Notes: generated by a model not told the origin, from the letters alone. 64,000 nt of DNA from DATMNR01 sp963702765 (GCA_963702765.1 CAVPEB010000020.1:1-64000), one strand, 5' to 3'; counted from the stretch's first letter, positions 47,218-57,359 are shown. Numbers and translations are program-made.

Positions 47218-48942
47218 TCAACGGCTGAATAGAGTTCGCTCTCTCGACTTGATGTTGTTCGGATCGTAGTAGGGTGTACACCATGCATCGCTCCGTTGCA
47301 GCGTTAGCGGCTGTGCATTTGTTGCCGACTGCATAACGGCACGGAAGTGGAAGTGATCGACCAGGCGGATTGCCTCAACAGCATAGGCAATCGCTGTGGC
47401 GCGGTCGGCGATGGCTAGCAGATTGTCTCCATTCTGCATCTCTCCGCCCTCTGCGAGATTTGACGACCCAGTAAAGACCAGAGGCATATGGTCGTTGAAG
47501 TCCACCACAATGAACTTGTCGTGGATCACCTGGCCTGTCCCACCGCCCCATTCAGCCTGGAACGGTCCAGATACCTGCCCCTTGAGGAAAGCAAATGAGG
47601 TTAAAATGCCGTTGCTCTGCCCAGGTTTATACAGGTTGACACCCAGAGACTGAGCTGAGCTACCCTGGTCGGCAGGGCTTGACTGCATTGACTGCGTGAT
47701 GCCATAGGAGAAGATCTCTGCTCGCCCGGTCAATTCACGCAGTTGCTTGAGTACATCGCCGCCTCCGTCAAGCTCCATCACTGCGAACAAGACCGAACTC
47801 TGGGCGCTTTGGAGTGCTGCGCTCACCTTGTCCAGCGAGATGCTCGCACTGGTGTGCGGCGCAAAGCTGACCGAGAACGGCGGCATCCCTGCAGTCCCCA
47901 CATCGAACCACTTTCCCGCAATCGGCGCCTGATCCGCGTGTGCCATGTTGGTAAACGCCGTCTCGAAGGCCTGCTCATAGTTTGCGGCGGTCCCCGGATC
48001 ATCAAAGATCAAGACGTTATTCGCCTGGACATAGAGGCCACGCACAGAGAAGTTAGCTGATCCAGTCAGAACTTTGACAGCATTGCCATCCTTGTCCTTC
48101 TTGATCAGCACCTTATCGTGGGCGAAGCGCTTAAAGTGGCCAGTCACAATATGGTCCGCTCCCGCAGAGGTTCTAAGGCGTGCCCAGACCTGTGGTTCCA
48201 AAGCGCCTGGTACGGTATGCAGAGGCGCATTGTCCACCACGGCGCGCAGGCGCGGGCCAAACTGCTGCAGCAAACGCACGATGTCTGGTTCGTCCAGGTC
48301 GTAGGCGAACAGGTCCAGGGTCACCTCAGGATCGGCCAGGCATTCCTGAAGGAAGCCGAAGATCATCTTGCGTGCATGATAACCAAGCCAGGTGTACTGG
48401 GCTATGTAAGGGGCCGTATCGTAGTCGAGCGACTTGGGGCCAGCCGGTTCGATAGCAGCATTCTTGAACTTAACGGCGTAGGCTTGTGACGAGAGATCGC
48501 CGCGAGTAAATCCCATCTCAAAGTGTTGGAACTGCGGTTGCGAGGGAACAAACTCCAAAGAGATGGTGGCAGAGACTCCCGGTGTGAGTTGGGTGGATCC
48601 AGCGGGACCGAAATACATGCTGGTGACTGTATAGCTATAGGTTCCTGCTACCACATCAGTGGGAAAGTGCATCCAGCGGAACTTCTGAAAAGGCGCAAGG
48701 TTGGAAGGCGTCCACGTGCGCAGCTGCGGCGTGGTTGTAGCAGTGATAGCAGTATCGAAGCTGAGACGGTTCAACAGGTAAGCGGCTGTTCCATCAGGTG
48801 GGGTGCATTGCACAGCAAAGCCGGCGAGGTTTGTGGACAGATGTTGATCGAGGTCAAAGCCCAAGAGCACTCCACCATCCCCACGAAACGCTTTAAGCGT
48901 GAGTCCGTCTTGCGCGGCTGCTACCTGAATGCTATTTTGCAT
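47218..48942 (-). CDS. phospholipase D-like protein with two HKD motifs
   Basis: 574 aa. Two PLD motifs are visible: HDKVLIKKDKDG followed by LTGSANFS, and IHDKFIVVDFNDH followed by FTGSSNLAEGG. The N-terminal 150 residues form a beta-rich domain (LRTWTPSNLAPFQKFRWMHF, GTYSYTVTSMYF). No signal peptide. GGAGGAGG precedes the ATG at 48942. PLD-family enzymes cleave phosphodiesters in lipids or nucleic acids; the target is not predictable. Confidence 0.85.
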   Translation of the reverse strand: MQNSIQVAAAQDGLTLKAFRGDGGVLLGFDLDQHLSTNLAGFAVQCTPPDGTAAYLLNRLSFDTAITATTTPQLRTWTPSNLAPFQKFRWMHFPTDVVAGTYSYTVTSMYFGPAGSTQLTPGVSATISLEFVPSQPQFQHFEMGFTRGDLSSQAYAVKFKNAAIEPAGPKSLDYDTAPYIAQYTWLGYHARKMIFGFLQECLADPEVTLDLFAYDLDEPDIVRLLQQFGPRLRAVVDNAPLHTVPGALEPQVWARLRTSAGADHIVTGHFKRFAHDKVLIKKDKDGNAVKVLTGSANFSVRGLYVQANNVLIFDDPGTAANYEQAFETAFTNMAHADQAPIAGKWFDVGTAGMPPFSVSFAPHTSASISLDKVSAALQSAQSSVLFAVMELDGGGDVLKQLRELTGRAEIFSYGITQSMQSSPADQGSSAQSLGVNLYKPGQSNGILTSFAFLKGQVSGPFQAEWGGGTGQVIHDKFIVVDFNDHMPLVFTGSSNLAEGGEMQNGDNLLAIADRATAIAYAVEAIRLVDHFHFRAVMQSATNAQPLTLQRSDAWCTPYYDPNNIKSRERTLFSR

Positions 48943-49192
48943 CGTATGTCCTCCTCCAACGTTTGTCGGGCTGATTAAAATCACAGACTATCGTGGATAC
49001 CCCGAAAGTTTAGAAGGTTGAACAGGTATATTGTGCAAGGACAACTTTTAGAGCCAGGCTTATGCCAGTAGTTCTCCAAAGCCATCCCGCTGGGAAGAGA
49101 TTGCGTTTTCCACACAATGAATACATCGCCCCTGGATGTTAGTCAGTCACACGGTTCACCGGCGGATTTGAAATCCTGCAAGTAGTCTTAGT

Positions 49193-49829
49193 TCATGGGA
49201 AAGCGATAAGATGAGTATACAATAAGCACATGCTTAACGCAACACGCAGGAAAGCCCGAAAGCCCTTTGGATATATAGACCCATTAAGCATAGTTACACC
49301 TTTGAGTGATTTGGCTTGGTCGAATCCTTTCTTATCGACTCCAGTACAGAATAAATCGGGTCCAGTTAGGTAAACACTCTTTAGAGTGGTCATGATAAGT
49401 TAGCTGCGCATAATAAAATCGAATGGGATTACTTCCCAAACAGCCTTTTAGATCTACTCCACGTAAATTAGCATCTCTCAAGTCCAATCCTTCCCGTTCT
49501 CGTTGACTTTCATCACTCTATTCAACGGGTCCTTTCCAATTTTCATATGTTGCTAAAAGCCATTCAATATCTGCACGGTTCAGTTGGATGTCTTTGAAAG
49601 GGTAGTTACCTTGCTTCCAATCAGGTGTGATGCTACGTCGTTCTTCAAGATACTTTTGCCGCTCTGTGCCAATTTCAGGCTCAGTACGCCACGATTGGCC
49701 TTGTGCTTTCCAATATACTTTCCATGCTTCTTTATCGTCATTCGTGGGTCGTTCTGTGAGGGTATTTTGTGTACTTGTTTGACGACTCCGACGTGGCTTG
49801 GGCGAAACCTTAGTTTCGTTATGATCACT
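49193..49829 (-). pseudogene. pentapeptide-repeat protein, disrupted
   Basis: The N-terminal part (MSDHNETKVSPKPRRSRQT through YPFKDIQLNRADIEWLLATY) stops at a TAG at 49518 right after GPVE, where a Trp is expected. The same frame continues with SDESQREREGLDLRDANLRG, clear pentapeptide repeats, then ends early. A later fragment in another frame (49193-49393: GFDQAKSLKGVTMLNGSIYP) resembles the usual C-terminal end of such proteins. So there is a nonsense codon, a frameshift and probably an internal deletion. It lies 230 bp outside the Tn3 element. Confidence 0.7.
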
Positions 49830-50034
49830 CATAAGGTAGCTCTCTTCATCCATACACATCATCAAAAAACTTCTCTACTAGTAGCTAACGTTTAAAGGAG
49901 GTTCTCGTACAATTGATCTATTCTAAAGAGGGTAGATGGAGTTTCTTCAACGTCTTTGTCTCTATCTCCCTATCACTATACTGGAGAATCAAGCACTGAT
50001 TTCTCATATTCTCATCACATCATTGATTCTGCCA
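49830..50034. other. intergenic region left of the Tn3 element
   Basis: No supported gene. A short frame from 49936 continues across the transposon end and is not credible. Confidence 0.4.
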
Positions 50035-50050
50035 AAAATACTGCTCATTT
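50035..50050. terminator. left arm of a hairpin split by the Tn3 insertion
   Basis: AAAATACTGCTCATTT pairs with 62642-62657 with one mismatch. Without the transposon the arms form a 16-bp stem with an 8-nt loop. Confidence 0.55.
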
Positions 50051-50062
50051 TGAGCGGTAAAT

Positions 50063-50100
50063 GGCCTATTAGGCCCGCCGATGAAATTTACAACGCTAAG
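50063..50100 (+). repeat. left terminal inverted repeat of the Tn3 element
   Basis: Begins GGCCTATTAGGCC and ends ACGCTAAG. Similarity to the right end continues about 13 bp further inward with two mismatches. Confidence 0.95.
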
Positions 50101-50356
50101 CTCCAAAAACGCTTGTCGTTCGACAGCGTGGTATCATGCGTAAAGAGATTTGAATAGTAGGAACAAACAACCCCCGCCAGTTGATGCTTGAGAAATGTGG
50201 GCAATGAACATGGCACCGCTCGCTTGCCAATTACTCCCTAACTAGTAGCGATAAGAGAGAAGAGACCTTGTTGTGAGCATAGAGGTTTCTTCCCAGTTTC
50301 ATCTGGTGAGGTCTCCTGCTTCCCCACAGCGCAAGGGAAGAGACAGGAGTGGATAC

Positions 50357-51661
50357 CTACGCATCCGTGTGTGGTTTCCTGTGTTGTTCGTCCTTGCGCA
50401 ACCACAGTGAGATGTGCGTGGGCTGCATCGTCTCCTGAACGACTGCTACCAGGTGCTCCTTCAATGTTGCCAGGTCCACTTCATTGCGCAGGGTGGCGCT
50501 GAAGGCTTCCAACGTGCGGGCTGCATCGTACTTCCGGCGGTAGAAGCGGCGATCAATGACCCGCTGGACACCATGGCGCAGGGGCTGGAAGAGGGCCGCG
50601 ATCACCAGCGTGGAGGCGACAATGACCAGGGGATTCTGCTGCTGCTGGCCGAAGAAGCTGCGCAACACGCCGCCCAGGGCGAACACGAGGCCCACGTACA
50701 GCAAGGCCAGGATCACGGTCAAGGTAGAATAGACAAGCGTGCGACGAATAAGAATGTCGATATCCCACAAGCGGAAACGCAGAATAGCAATCGCAACACT
50801 CAGGGGTACGAACAGGAATACGACAGCAGTGAACGTTCCATTGGCCAGTTGATAGAGGGAGTCTGGCGCTGCCAGTGACGGCACCAGGCTTCCGAGGAGA
50901 CCATAGAGGAGAACCAGCACAAGCAATCCTCCGAAGCCAAAGAGTAGCCACTTCGCCTGCTGCTGCTGTGCATACCTGAAGACGCGCAGGTAGCGATAGG
51001 TGAGCACACCCAGCGTTCCTCCATAGGTCAATAACTCTACGACACTGGAAAGCAGAGGAGGCCAGGAGTTGATATTGTACGGTCCGGGGACCACATTAAA
51101 GAGAGCTTGTACCAGCCAGAGCACGACCAGTAACCAGCTCCAGCGAGGCACGAAACGGCCATCGGGAAACGTCACCAGGAAGTAGCCCAGCACCGTAAAG
51201 ACGCACAGACCCCACATCATCGAAAAGATCACCTCTGGCGGGTATGTTGTTGGAGGAAAGTAAGGCGACAATCCTGCGCTTACAAAGAAGAATGAGGCCG
51301 CCAGTGCAACTGGTTCGCGCGACTTGCGCCAGAAGATGAAGCCTCCCACACTGAGAAAGACCAGCGACTGCAGCAGCGCCAGCACCAGATTGTATGTGGC
51401 ATAGCTCGTAGAGGCAATCCCCATTTGGTGAAGCGCTTGAGCTGAAGCTTCCGTCACAGCACAGCTCACAATGAATGGACAGATGGCAAAGCCCTGCCCG
51501 TGCGTCGCCACTAGCGTCAAGAAGAGCACCAGGAGTTCGACCAGCACGAAACTGAGCCATGCTCCTCTTACCACATGCAGCCAGTATTCTTCCAGTCGGA
51601 AGTTCGTCCTCGTGGGAACAAAGGAGCGCTGCTCCATGCCATCATTGACATTGCCTTTCAT
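50357..51661 (-). CDS. receptor-like multi-pass membrane protein, transposon copy B
   Basis: 434 aa. About nine helices, with an extracytoplasmic loop after helix 1 carrying Cys residues (GFAICPFIVSCAVTEAS). FRLWDIDILIRRTLVYSTLT and VIDRRFYRRKYDAARTLEAF match sensor-kinase N-termini, but the protein ends soon after HISLWLRKDEQHR. Same architecture as the genes at 51666 and 18926. Start at 51661 with GAGGGA 7 nt upstream, 4 nt after the stop of the preceding gene, so the pair is co-translated. Probably a sensor lacking its own output, or one half of a split receptor. Confidence 0.75.
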   Translation of the reverse strand: MKGNVNDGMEQRSFVPTRTNFRLEEYWLHVVRGAWLSFVLVELLVLFLTLVATHGQGFAICPFIVSCAVTEASAQALHQMGIASTSYATYNLVLALLQSLVFLSVGGFIFWRKSREPVALAASFFFVSAGLSPYFPPTTYPPEVIFSMMWGLCVFTVLGYFLVTFPDGRFVPRWSWLLVVLWLVQALFNVVPGPYNINSWPPLLSSVVELLTYGGTLGVLTYRYLRVFRYAQQQQAKWLLFGFGGLLVLVLLYGLLGSLVPSLAAPDSLYQLANGTFTAVVFLFVPLSVAIAILRFRLWDIDILIRRTLVYSTLTVILALLYVGLVFALGGVLRSFFGQQQQNPLVIVASTLVIAALFQPLRHGVQRVIDRRFYRRKYDAARTLEAFSATLRNEVDLATLKEHLVAVVQETMQPTHISLWLRKDEQHRKPHTDA

Positions 51662-51665
51662 CGCT

Positions 51666-52982
51666 TCATCCCTCGTGTGAATCACCAGGAGGATTGACCC
51701 TCCAGGGAGCCTGATGTTTCCCAACATGTTCAGATGGACGCAACCACAACGAGACATGCGCAGGCTGCATCGTCTCCTGGACAACCGCAACGAGATGCTC
51801 ACGTAACTGGTTCACATCGACTTCATTGCGCAGCGTTGCGTTGAACGTCTCCAAGGTCTTGGCTGCATTATACTTGCGGCGATAGAAGCGGCGATCGATG
51901 AGAGCTTGCAGACGTTGGCGCAAGGGTCGGAAGAGCGCCGCAATGGCCAGCGTCGAGGCAACGATGACCACGGGTGACTGCGAGATCTGTCCGGTGAACA
52001 GGCGTACGAGCGTTTGGAGGCCGATCACGAGTCCTGCGTAGATGACGAGCAACGTCGCGGTCAACGTGCCATAGACGAGCGTCCGCTGGATGATAAAGTC
52101 AATGTCCCACAGCCGCGAACGCAGGATGGCGATGCTGATACTGAGGGGAAGGAGCAAAAAGGCCAGGGAAGAGAATGGTTCAGATGTCAACTGATAGAGG
52201 CTGGTGGGCGGAAACAGCGCTCCACTAAAGAAAGAGACAAAGAGCAGCAACAGGGCACTGACCAGGCCGAAGATGACCCACCTGGTCTGCTGGCGCTGGG
52301 CCGCAGTGGAGACGCGTCGATAGCGATAGACCTGAATGGCAATCGGGCTGCCGTAGGCGAGGACCAGCTCGATCGCGATCAGTGGGAACGGCCAGGAGAG
52401 GATATTCAACGGGCCAGGGAGCTGGAAGAAGATCCCTTGCACAAAGAGCGTACCGCCGATGAGCCAGCTCCAGCGGGGAACGAAGCGGCCATCTGGAAAA
52501 GTCACCAGAAAAAAGCCGAGGCAGAGATCCTGGCAACTTGTCTGGACCAGATTGACGAACACCACGAGGGCCGGGGGCGCGGCTGAGGGATCACCAATGA
52601 ATGCAGAAAAGCCAATAAACAGGAAAGTGAAGGAGGCGAACAGGCCGACCAGTTGGTCGAACGCTCGCCAGAAGAGGAGTGCGCTCATAGTGAGAAAGAT
52701 CAGCCCGAAGATCAGCCCGAAGATCAGGACATACGTGTCATAGGCCGCCAGGGGGATCTGCGCCTGCTTGAGGACCTGGAGCGTTGACTCGCTCACCGGA
52801 CAGGTAAAAGTGAGGGGACAGATCACTACCTGGCCGCCGAAGACTGGTTGGAACAGGTTGAGGAGAAAGAAGACGAGGTTGAAGAGCGCAAAAGCGATCC
52901 AGATCACCCTGCCAATGAAAAGCGCCCGGCCTCGTAAGCGCACCACTCCGCTTGTCGTCCCTCTTGTCAGCGTTGTCTCCAT
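51666..52982 (-). CDS. receptor-like multi-pass membrane protein, transposon copy A
   Basis: 438 aa, nine or so helices, with the Cys-containing loop VVICPLTFTCPVSES after helix 1 as in copy B. SRLWDIDFIIQRTLVYGTLT, IDRRFYRRKYNAAKTLETF and MQPAHVSLWLRPSEHVG define the family; the last 25 residues (HQAPWRVNPPGDSHEG) are closest to the chromosomal paralogue at 18.9 kb. No kinase, GAF or HAMP domain. Upstream AAAAGG-rich ribosome site. First of a two-gene unit. Confidence 0.75.
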   Translation of the reverse strand: METTLTRGTTSGVVRLRGRALFIGRVIWIAFALFNLVFFLLNLFQPVFGGQVVICPLTFTCPVSESTLQVLKQAQIPLAAYDTYVLIFGLIFGLIFLTMSALLFWRAFDQLVGLFASFTFLFIGFSAFIGDPSAAPPALVVFVNLVQTSCQDLCLGFFLVTFPDGRFVPRWSWLIGGTLFVQGIFFQLPGPLNILSWPFPLIAIELVLAYGSPIAIQVYRYRRVSTAAQRQQTRWVIFGLVSALLLLFVSFFSGALFPPTSLYQLTSEPFSSLAFLLLPLSISIAILRSRLWDIDFIIQRTLVYGTLTATLLVIYAGLVIGLQTLVRLFTGQISQSPVVIVASTLAIAALFRPLRQRLQALIDRRFYRRKYNAAKTLETFNATLRNEVDVNQLREHLVAVVQETMQPAHVSLWLRPSEHVGKHQAPWRVNPPGDSHEG

Positions 52983-53274
52983 ACGTTTGCCTTTTCCTTT
53001 TCCTGGTCAACCTGGTCGCAGGGCTCCTTGCCTACTATCATCAACCCAAGAAGCTATCTCTCGGATTGTAACTGCTCACACTACCGTGAGCTTAGCTTAT
53101 CCCGAATTCACGTAACCATAGGTGGATTTATGCCACTCACACGATACAGGGTGGTAGAAGACATGGCTTCCTCCTTTCCGGCAATAGCAACCCATGCCTA
53201 GACGTGGATGGAGGCCGCTGGCGCCATCGTGGAACCAACGTGTCCACCAAGCACAAGAGCGGCCTCCACAGCCA
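52983..53274. other. intergenic region within the transposon
   Basis: No gene or hairpin of note. It probably holds the promoter of the receptor pair. Confidence 0.4.
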
Positions 53275-54285
53275 CTAGGGATGGGTCCCCCAGGCGGGTG
53301 CGATCTGCCAGAGACCGTTTTTCGTCACCTGGACCAGGCCGCTGCCATCAGGGTTCATCTGATAGATGTGTCCATAGGAGTCCTCCGTCGTGGATCGATG
53401 TGCAAAGATGATCTTCGTCCCATCCGGCGACCAGGCTGGGTAGGTGTTGCGCTCATTCGTCGTCAGTTGGACGAGATGCGTGCCGTCCGGCAAGATCGTG
53501 TAGATCTGCGGCGTGCTGCCAGCGGGGTGGTTGCCGAAGGATTGGAAGAGGATCCGCTGGCCATCGGGTGACCAATGCGCATCCCCAGCCTTCAGCTGCC
53601 CCCAGGATGTCAGCTGCTTCAGGCCAGTTCCATCACGGTTGACGATGAACAGCACTTGATCCCCTGTCACATCCGCGATGGGGCTACGCCCAAAGACCAC
53701 CTGTTTGCCATCGGGCGACCAGGAGGGTTGTCTATCAGCAAAATTTAGCAAAGGGTGTGTCAACTGCACGGAGTGGCTGCTATCAGCTTGCATCACCCAG
53801 ATCGCCTCAATGATTGGGTTACCGTCGGGACGTTCGTAACCTCCCGCCCTACTATAGGCAATCTGGGTGCCATCGGGCGACCAAGCTCCCTCGCCAATGC
53901 CGAGGCACGAGCCGCAAGCATCGATCAGGTTGAGTCCCGTCCCGTCAGCGTTCATGATGTAGAGGTCGCCACCCTCTTGATCTGAGTAACCGCGTACGAA
54001 GATGATTTTGGAGCCGTCTGGAGACCAGTCGGGGGAGACGTCTTTGTACTCATTGGAGGGGTGCGAAAGCTGGTGGATATTGCTCCCATCAGCGTTGGCC
54101 GAGAAGATCGCGGACACAGTGAGGTTTTGATCCAGAAAGCCCTCCCAGGCGATCCGGCCATTGTGACCGTGAGAAGATGTGGCGGGGGTAGCAACCGTCT
54201 GCTGCACGGTTGTCGATGACCCACAGGACGCCAAGAGTGCGCTCAGCAGGCCGATCACGAGGAGAGATGGAAGACTTCTTTTCAT
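53275..54285 (-). CDS. TolB-like beta-propeller lipoprotein
   Basis: 336 aa. Lipoprotein signal MKRSLPSLLVIGLLSALLAS with lipidated Cys in LLASCGS, then a Thr/Ser-rich linker. At least six PD40/WD40-like repeats follow, each with a SPDG turn (DWSPDGSKIIFVRG, AWSPDGTQIAYS, SWSPDGKQVVFG, HWSPDGQRILFQ, AWSPDGTKIIFA) and a preceding NADG-type strand. It is an extracellular, membrane-tethered propeller, likely for protein or ligand binding. AAAGGA lies about 11 nt before the ATG at 54285. Confidence 0.85.
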   Translation of the reverse strand: MKRSLPSLLVIGLLSALLASCGSSTTVQQTVATPATSSHGHNGRIAWEGFLDQNLTVSAIFSANADGSNIHQLSHPSNEYKDVSPDWSPDGSKIIFVRGYSDQEGGDLYIMNADGTGLNLIDACGSCLGIGEGAWSPDGTQIAYSRAGGYERPDGNPIIEAIWVMQADSSHSVQLTHPLLNFADRQPSWSPDGKQVVFGRSPIADVTGDQVLFIVNRDGTGLKQLTSWGQLKAGDAHWSPDGQRILFQSFGNHPAGSTPQIYTILPDGTHLVQLTTNERNTYPAWSPDGTKIIFAHRSTTEDSYGHIYQMNPDGSGLVQVTKNGLWQIAPAWGTHP

Positions 54286-54413
54286 TGGTGCGTTTCCTTT
54301 CTGTCGCCTCCCGAAGGGAGGCATGTGATGTGGAATGGGTTGTGATCCTCCCCGCTGACCCACCCGTGCGGCGACGGCGGAGTCTGTGTCGCTCTTGAGT
54401 CATGCGCCATTCC

Positions 54414-54824
54414 TTAGAGCAGTGGAGGACTACCGGCGTGCTGATACACAAGCACAACATTTGGTGCCAGGCTGTGCATGCTCTCTACCGTCCATTGATA
54501 GCCGGAAAACTTCGTCTTTAAGCCTTGATAGAAACTGGTGATAGCAGTCAGGCCGTGGAGCACCGTGGTCACCCCTTTCGGATTGGACTGCGTCAGGGTG
54601 GCCTCTGGTGCGTAGACAGAGGACATTGTGGAGAAGTCCCCACTCTTCATGCCTGCGTTAAAGAGCTGGAGGTACGTCATGACCACTGTGGTAGCGCTTG
54701 GCTCCGATGGAGTGGTGTTCGGCTGAGCATTCGCCCCTCCACAGGCGGCAAGCCCGCTGAGAAGAATCCCTACAAGAACAATGAGAAGAGCGAGCGGATT
54801 CGTTTTGCGTTCAAGGATATTCAT
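54414..54824 (-). CDS. NTF2-like (SnoaL-fold) lipoprotein, possibly C-terminally short
   Basis: 136 aa. Signal peptide with lipobox LSGLAACGG. The mature part (VVMTYLQLFNAGMKSGDFST, YAPEATLTQSNPKG, LHGLTAITSFYQGLKTKF) fits the cone-shaped NTF2-like fold. It ends VVLVYQHAGSPPLL, one strand earlier than most family members, so the gene may be truncated. A ribosome site (GAAAGGA) lies before the ATG. Same strand as the other cargo genes; likely a surface ligand-binding protein. Confidence 0.65.
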   Translation of the reverse strand: MNILERKTNPLALLIVLVGILLSGLAACGGANAQPNTTPSEPSATTVVMTYLQLFNAGMKSGDFSTMSSVYAPEATLTQSNPKGVTTVLHGLTAITSFYQGLKTKFSGYQWTVESMHSLAPNVVLVYQHAGSPPLL

Positions 54825-55166
54825 CGGATACCGGTCCTTTCTGCGATTGGCTGGTACGTACTTGTAAACCCATTACAGGGATAATCTTGATAGGCCGTCT
54901 TTCTATGAGCCAATCACGTGTGAGAGTGTCGTTCTTTGACCAGTCTACCCGGAACTAGAACCATAACAACGAACGACTGATCATACTCAAGTCACTGACA
55001 CATTGCAGCCTTCAGATTCAATTGAACTCTGTATCTAATGAATGATATAAGATCATATGTTCTAGTCATGTGTAACAAAGATTGGACTTTGGACTCACTT
55101 TCTCAAACCTCGGGAAAATGCTCTTAACTGCTCATATTGTCACACGTCTCAATTCCTCTACATGCT
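54825..55166. other. intergenic region within the transposon
   Basis: AT-rich in its middle, no gene seen. It should hold a promoter for the lipoprotein genes. Confidence 0.4.
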
Positions 55167-55246
55167 TTAGTTGACCTTCCACACCCAGCTGCTGCCATCA
55201 AGATTGCCAGTAGCGATAGACTTCCCATCTGGCGACCATGCTATGG

Positions 55247-57355
55247 TCAATACGGCAGAAAATCGCTATGATATGTCCGGGGTGATCTATCAGCATACCA
55301 GACGCGCACTGTTCCGTCCGTACTTCCAGTAGCGAGAGTTCTACTATCAGGAGACCAGGCCACCACCTCCACACTGTTCCCCGGGCTCTGGTAGACATTG
55401 AGCTTGCGCCCCGTCACTGCATCCCAGATCTGCACCGTGTCCGCTCCACTTACAGAGGCGATGCGCCCGCCATCAGGAGACAAGGCCCAGACTGGCAAAA
55501 GGTCAATTCTTGTAAGCACCACCTTCAAAACGATGCGCTGCGCTGCGACATCCAGTATATCCACCTCCTTATTATCCGAAGTAACGATGCGCGTGCCATC
55601 GGCCGTCCAGCCAAGGTCTGATAAGAAAGTAGTAAAATGAAAGCTTGCAAGGTTGCGCCCTGTGCGGGCATCCCAGACTTGCACCATACTTTCATCTGTG
55701 GCGGATGTGTCTGAGGTAGTGGCGAAACGGTTTCCCTGCGGCGACAAGGCTATATGTATATGATAACCATCTGCACCAACGGGAGGGAGGGTCAAGAGCT
55801 TGCAGGCCGTGAGATCCAAAACGTACGTGTTTTGCGGCCCGAGTCCACCAAAGAGGACACTGTGCCCATCGGGTGACATATGTATGTTTACGGGCAGAGA
55901 ATCTAAGGGAGGAACATGGCAGGTCGCCAGCTCGTGTCCCGTGACGACATTCCATACCTGTATGGTCCCATCTTCATTGGGAATGACGAGACGCGTGCTG
56001 TCGGGTGACCAATATACATCGAGATAACCTTTAGGTGAAGATAAAGAAGTGGTAAGGATACGGCGCCAGGCAATGACGTCCCAGACTTGTACTGCCACCT
56101 TGTGGCTGACATCTATTTCCACAAAGGCAAGGTGCTTGCCGTCGGGTGCAAATACGCCCTTGTGTTCCTCGGATTGTGCCAGGAGGGTGTGCAGCATATG
56201 CTTTGTCAGTTGTCCTGTGGCCCTGTTCCATACGAGCACAGTTTCACCGGCAGGACTAGAATCTGTAAGAATGCTGATGTATGTGCTATCTGACGACCAC
56301 ACGGCGGGGCCGTCCACATGACCATGATAGGCCAGCAGGGGTGTAGAAGCAGCGCCTTGTGATGGATGCAGTCTTTGCTGGATGACCAGCCAGGAAGCGA
56401 CGATACCTGCGATGATGAGTGCCGCCAAAACCCCCTCAGCAATATGCCTGAGACGATGAGTTTTGGTTTGGACTGGTTCGCTAGCTATTACCTCGCTCAC
56501 TTTTTCGTCCGCAGATGTAGAACGCGTATCTTCTTGAGGTGCTACTACATCTCTTACCACCCTCGATAGCGATGTCCTCATAGAGATAATGAACTGAATC
56601 AGGGTGGAATCTCCCTTTGAAGGTGCCTTCACCTCGGCATCGACTTCCAAGTCGGTTCGGGGTTGTTCTTGCTCTCGTGCGCTAAATACCAAATCGCTAC
56701 CTGATTCTTGAGTGATCACGAGGGGATCAATTGAGATTGCGGACAGGGCCTCGGGATGCGACTGCTCCAGCGCCATCCTGGCTGCCTTGCGCACTCCCAC
56801 ATGCTCGTCGTTCAACATGGCTAGCAACGGATGTAGAGGTGCTTGCTTGCCAAGTTCTCCCAATGTCACTATCACTATCTCACGCACCTCCCAGTCGGGA
56901 TCATCCAATGCTCGTATCAATGGTTCTATTGACACACGATCACTCATCAATCCAAGTGTCCGCAGCGCTGCTGCTCGCACCGAGCCATCCTCATCATCCG
57001 TAGCCTTCATCAAAGCCTCAAGTGGCGCTTGCTCGCCAAATTTCCCCAACTCCCATACTGCCGCTGCTCGAACTTCCCAGGCAGAATCGTGGAGAGCAGC
57101 CAATAGTGATTCTATCGCGTTCGCTTCTCTGTGTTCTTCTAAGCTCCGAACTGCTGCCACTCTCACAGAAATCTCTTCATCCTTTAAGGCAGCCAACTGT
57201 GTATCAATCCCTGTTGAAGACACGCTCGCCGTGTCTCCTAGTCCCAGTCGGCTCAGCACGGAGGGAAGGAGGGAGTCTGGAACAGTCACATGCTTGAGGC
57301 TATGTGGTTGTCTCGCATTATTCAACGAAGGCTGTTCGTCGTCTTCGTACTCCAT
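55247..57355 (-). CDS. HEAT-repeat / transmembrane / WD40-propeller protein, putative partner of the ECF sigma factor
   Basis: 702 aa. Residues about 50-200 form five HEAT/PBS-lyase-like repeats (IRVAAVRSLEE-type, for example SAWEVRAAAVWELGKFG). One helix at about 308-326 (VLAALIIAGIVASWLVI) follows a charged linker, and the C-terminal 370 residues are WD40-like repeats with SPDG turns. The reading ends at HSDFLPY, but SAVLTIAWSPDGKSIATGN and WVWKVN continue in the next frame to 55167. One T missing from a TTTT run near 55255 would explain this, so the last blade is cut. The ribosome site overlaps the sigma stop (4-nt gap), indicating coupling. Likely membrane sensor or anti-sigma; inferred from position. 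Confidence 0.8.
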   Translation of the reverse strand: MEYEDDEQPSLNNARQPHSLKHVTVPDSLLPSVLSRLGLGDTASVSSTGIDTQLAALKDEEISVRVAAVRSLEEHREANAIESLLAALHDSAWEVRAAAVWELGKFGEQAPLEALMKATDDEDGSVRAAALRTLGLMSDRVSIEPLIRALDDPDWEVREIVIVTLGELGKQAPLHPLLAMLNDEHVGVRKAARMALEQSHPEALSAISIDPLVITQESGSDLVFSAREQEQPRTDLEVDAEVKAPSKGDSTLIQFIISMRTSLSRVVRDVVAPQEDTRSTSADEKVSEVIASEPVQTKTHRLRHIAEGVLAALIIAGIVASWLVIQQRLHPSQGAASTPLLAYHGHVDGPAVWSSDSTYISILTDSSPAGETVLVWNRATGQLTKHMLHTLLAQSEEHKGVFAPDGKHLAFVEIDVSHKVAVQVWDVIAWRRILTTSLSSPKGYLDVYWSPDSTRLVIPNEDGTIQVWNVVTGHELATCHVPPLDSLPVNIHMSPDGHSVLFGGLGPQNTYVLDLTACKLLTLPPVGADGYHIHIALSPQGNRFATTSDTSATDESMVQVWDARTGRNLASFHFTTFLSDLGWTADGTRIVTSDNKEVDILDVAAQRIVLKVVLTRIDLLPVWALSPDGGRIASVSGADTVQIWDAVTGRKLNVYQSPGNSVEVVAWSPDSRTLATGSTDGTVRVWYADRSPRTYHSDFLPY

Positions 57356-57359
57356 AAAT

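Noticed and set aside
49936..50157. 73-aa plus-strand frame
   Set aside because: It crosses the transposon end and terminal repeat, so it is an accidental frame.
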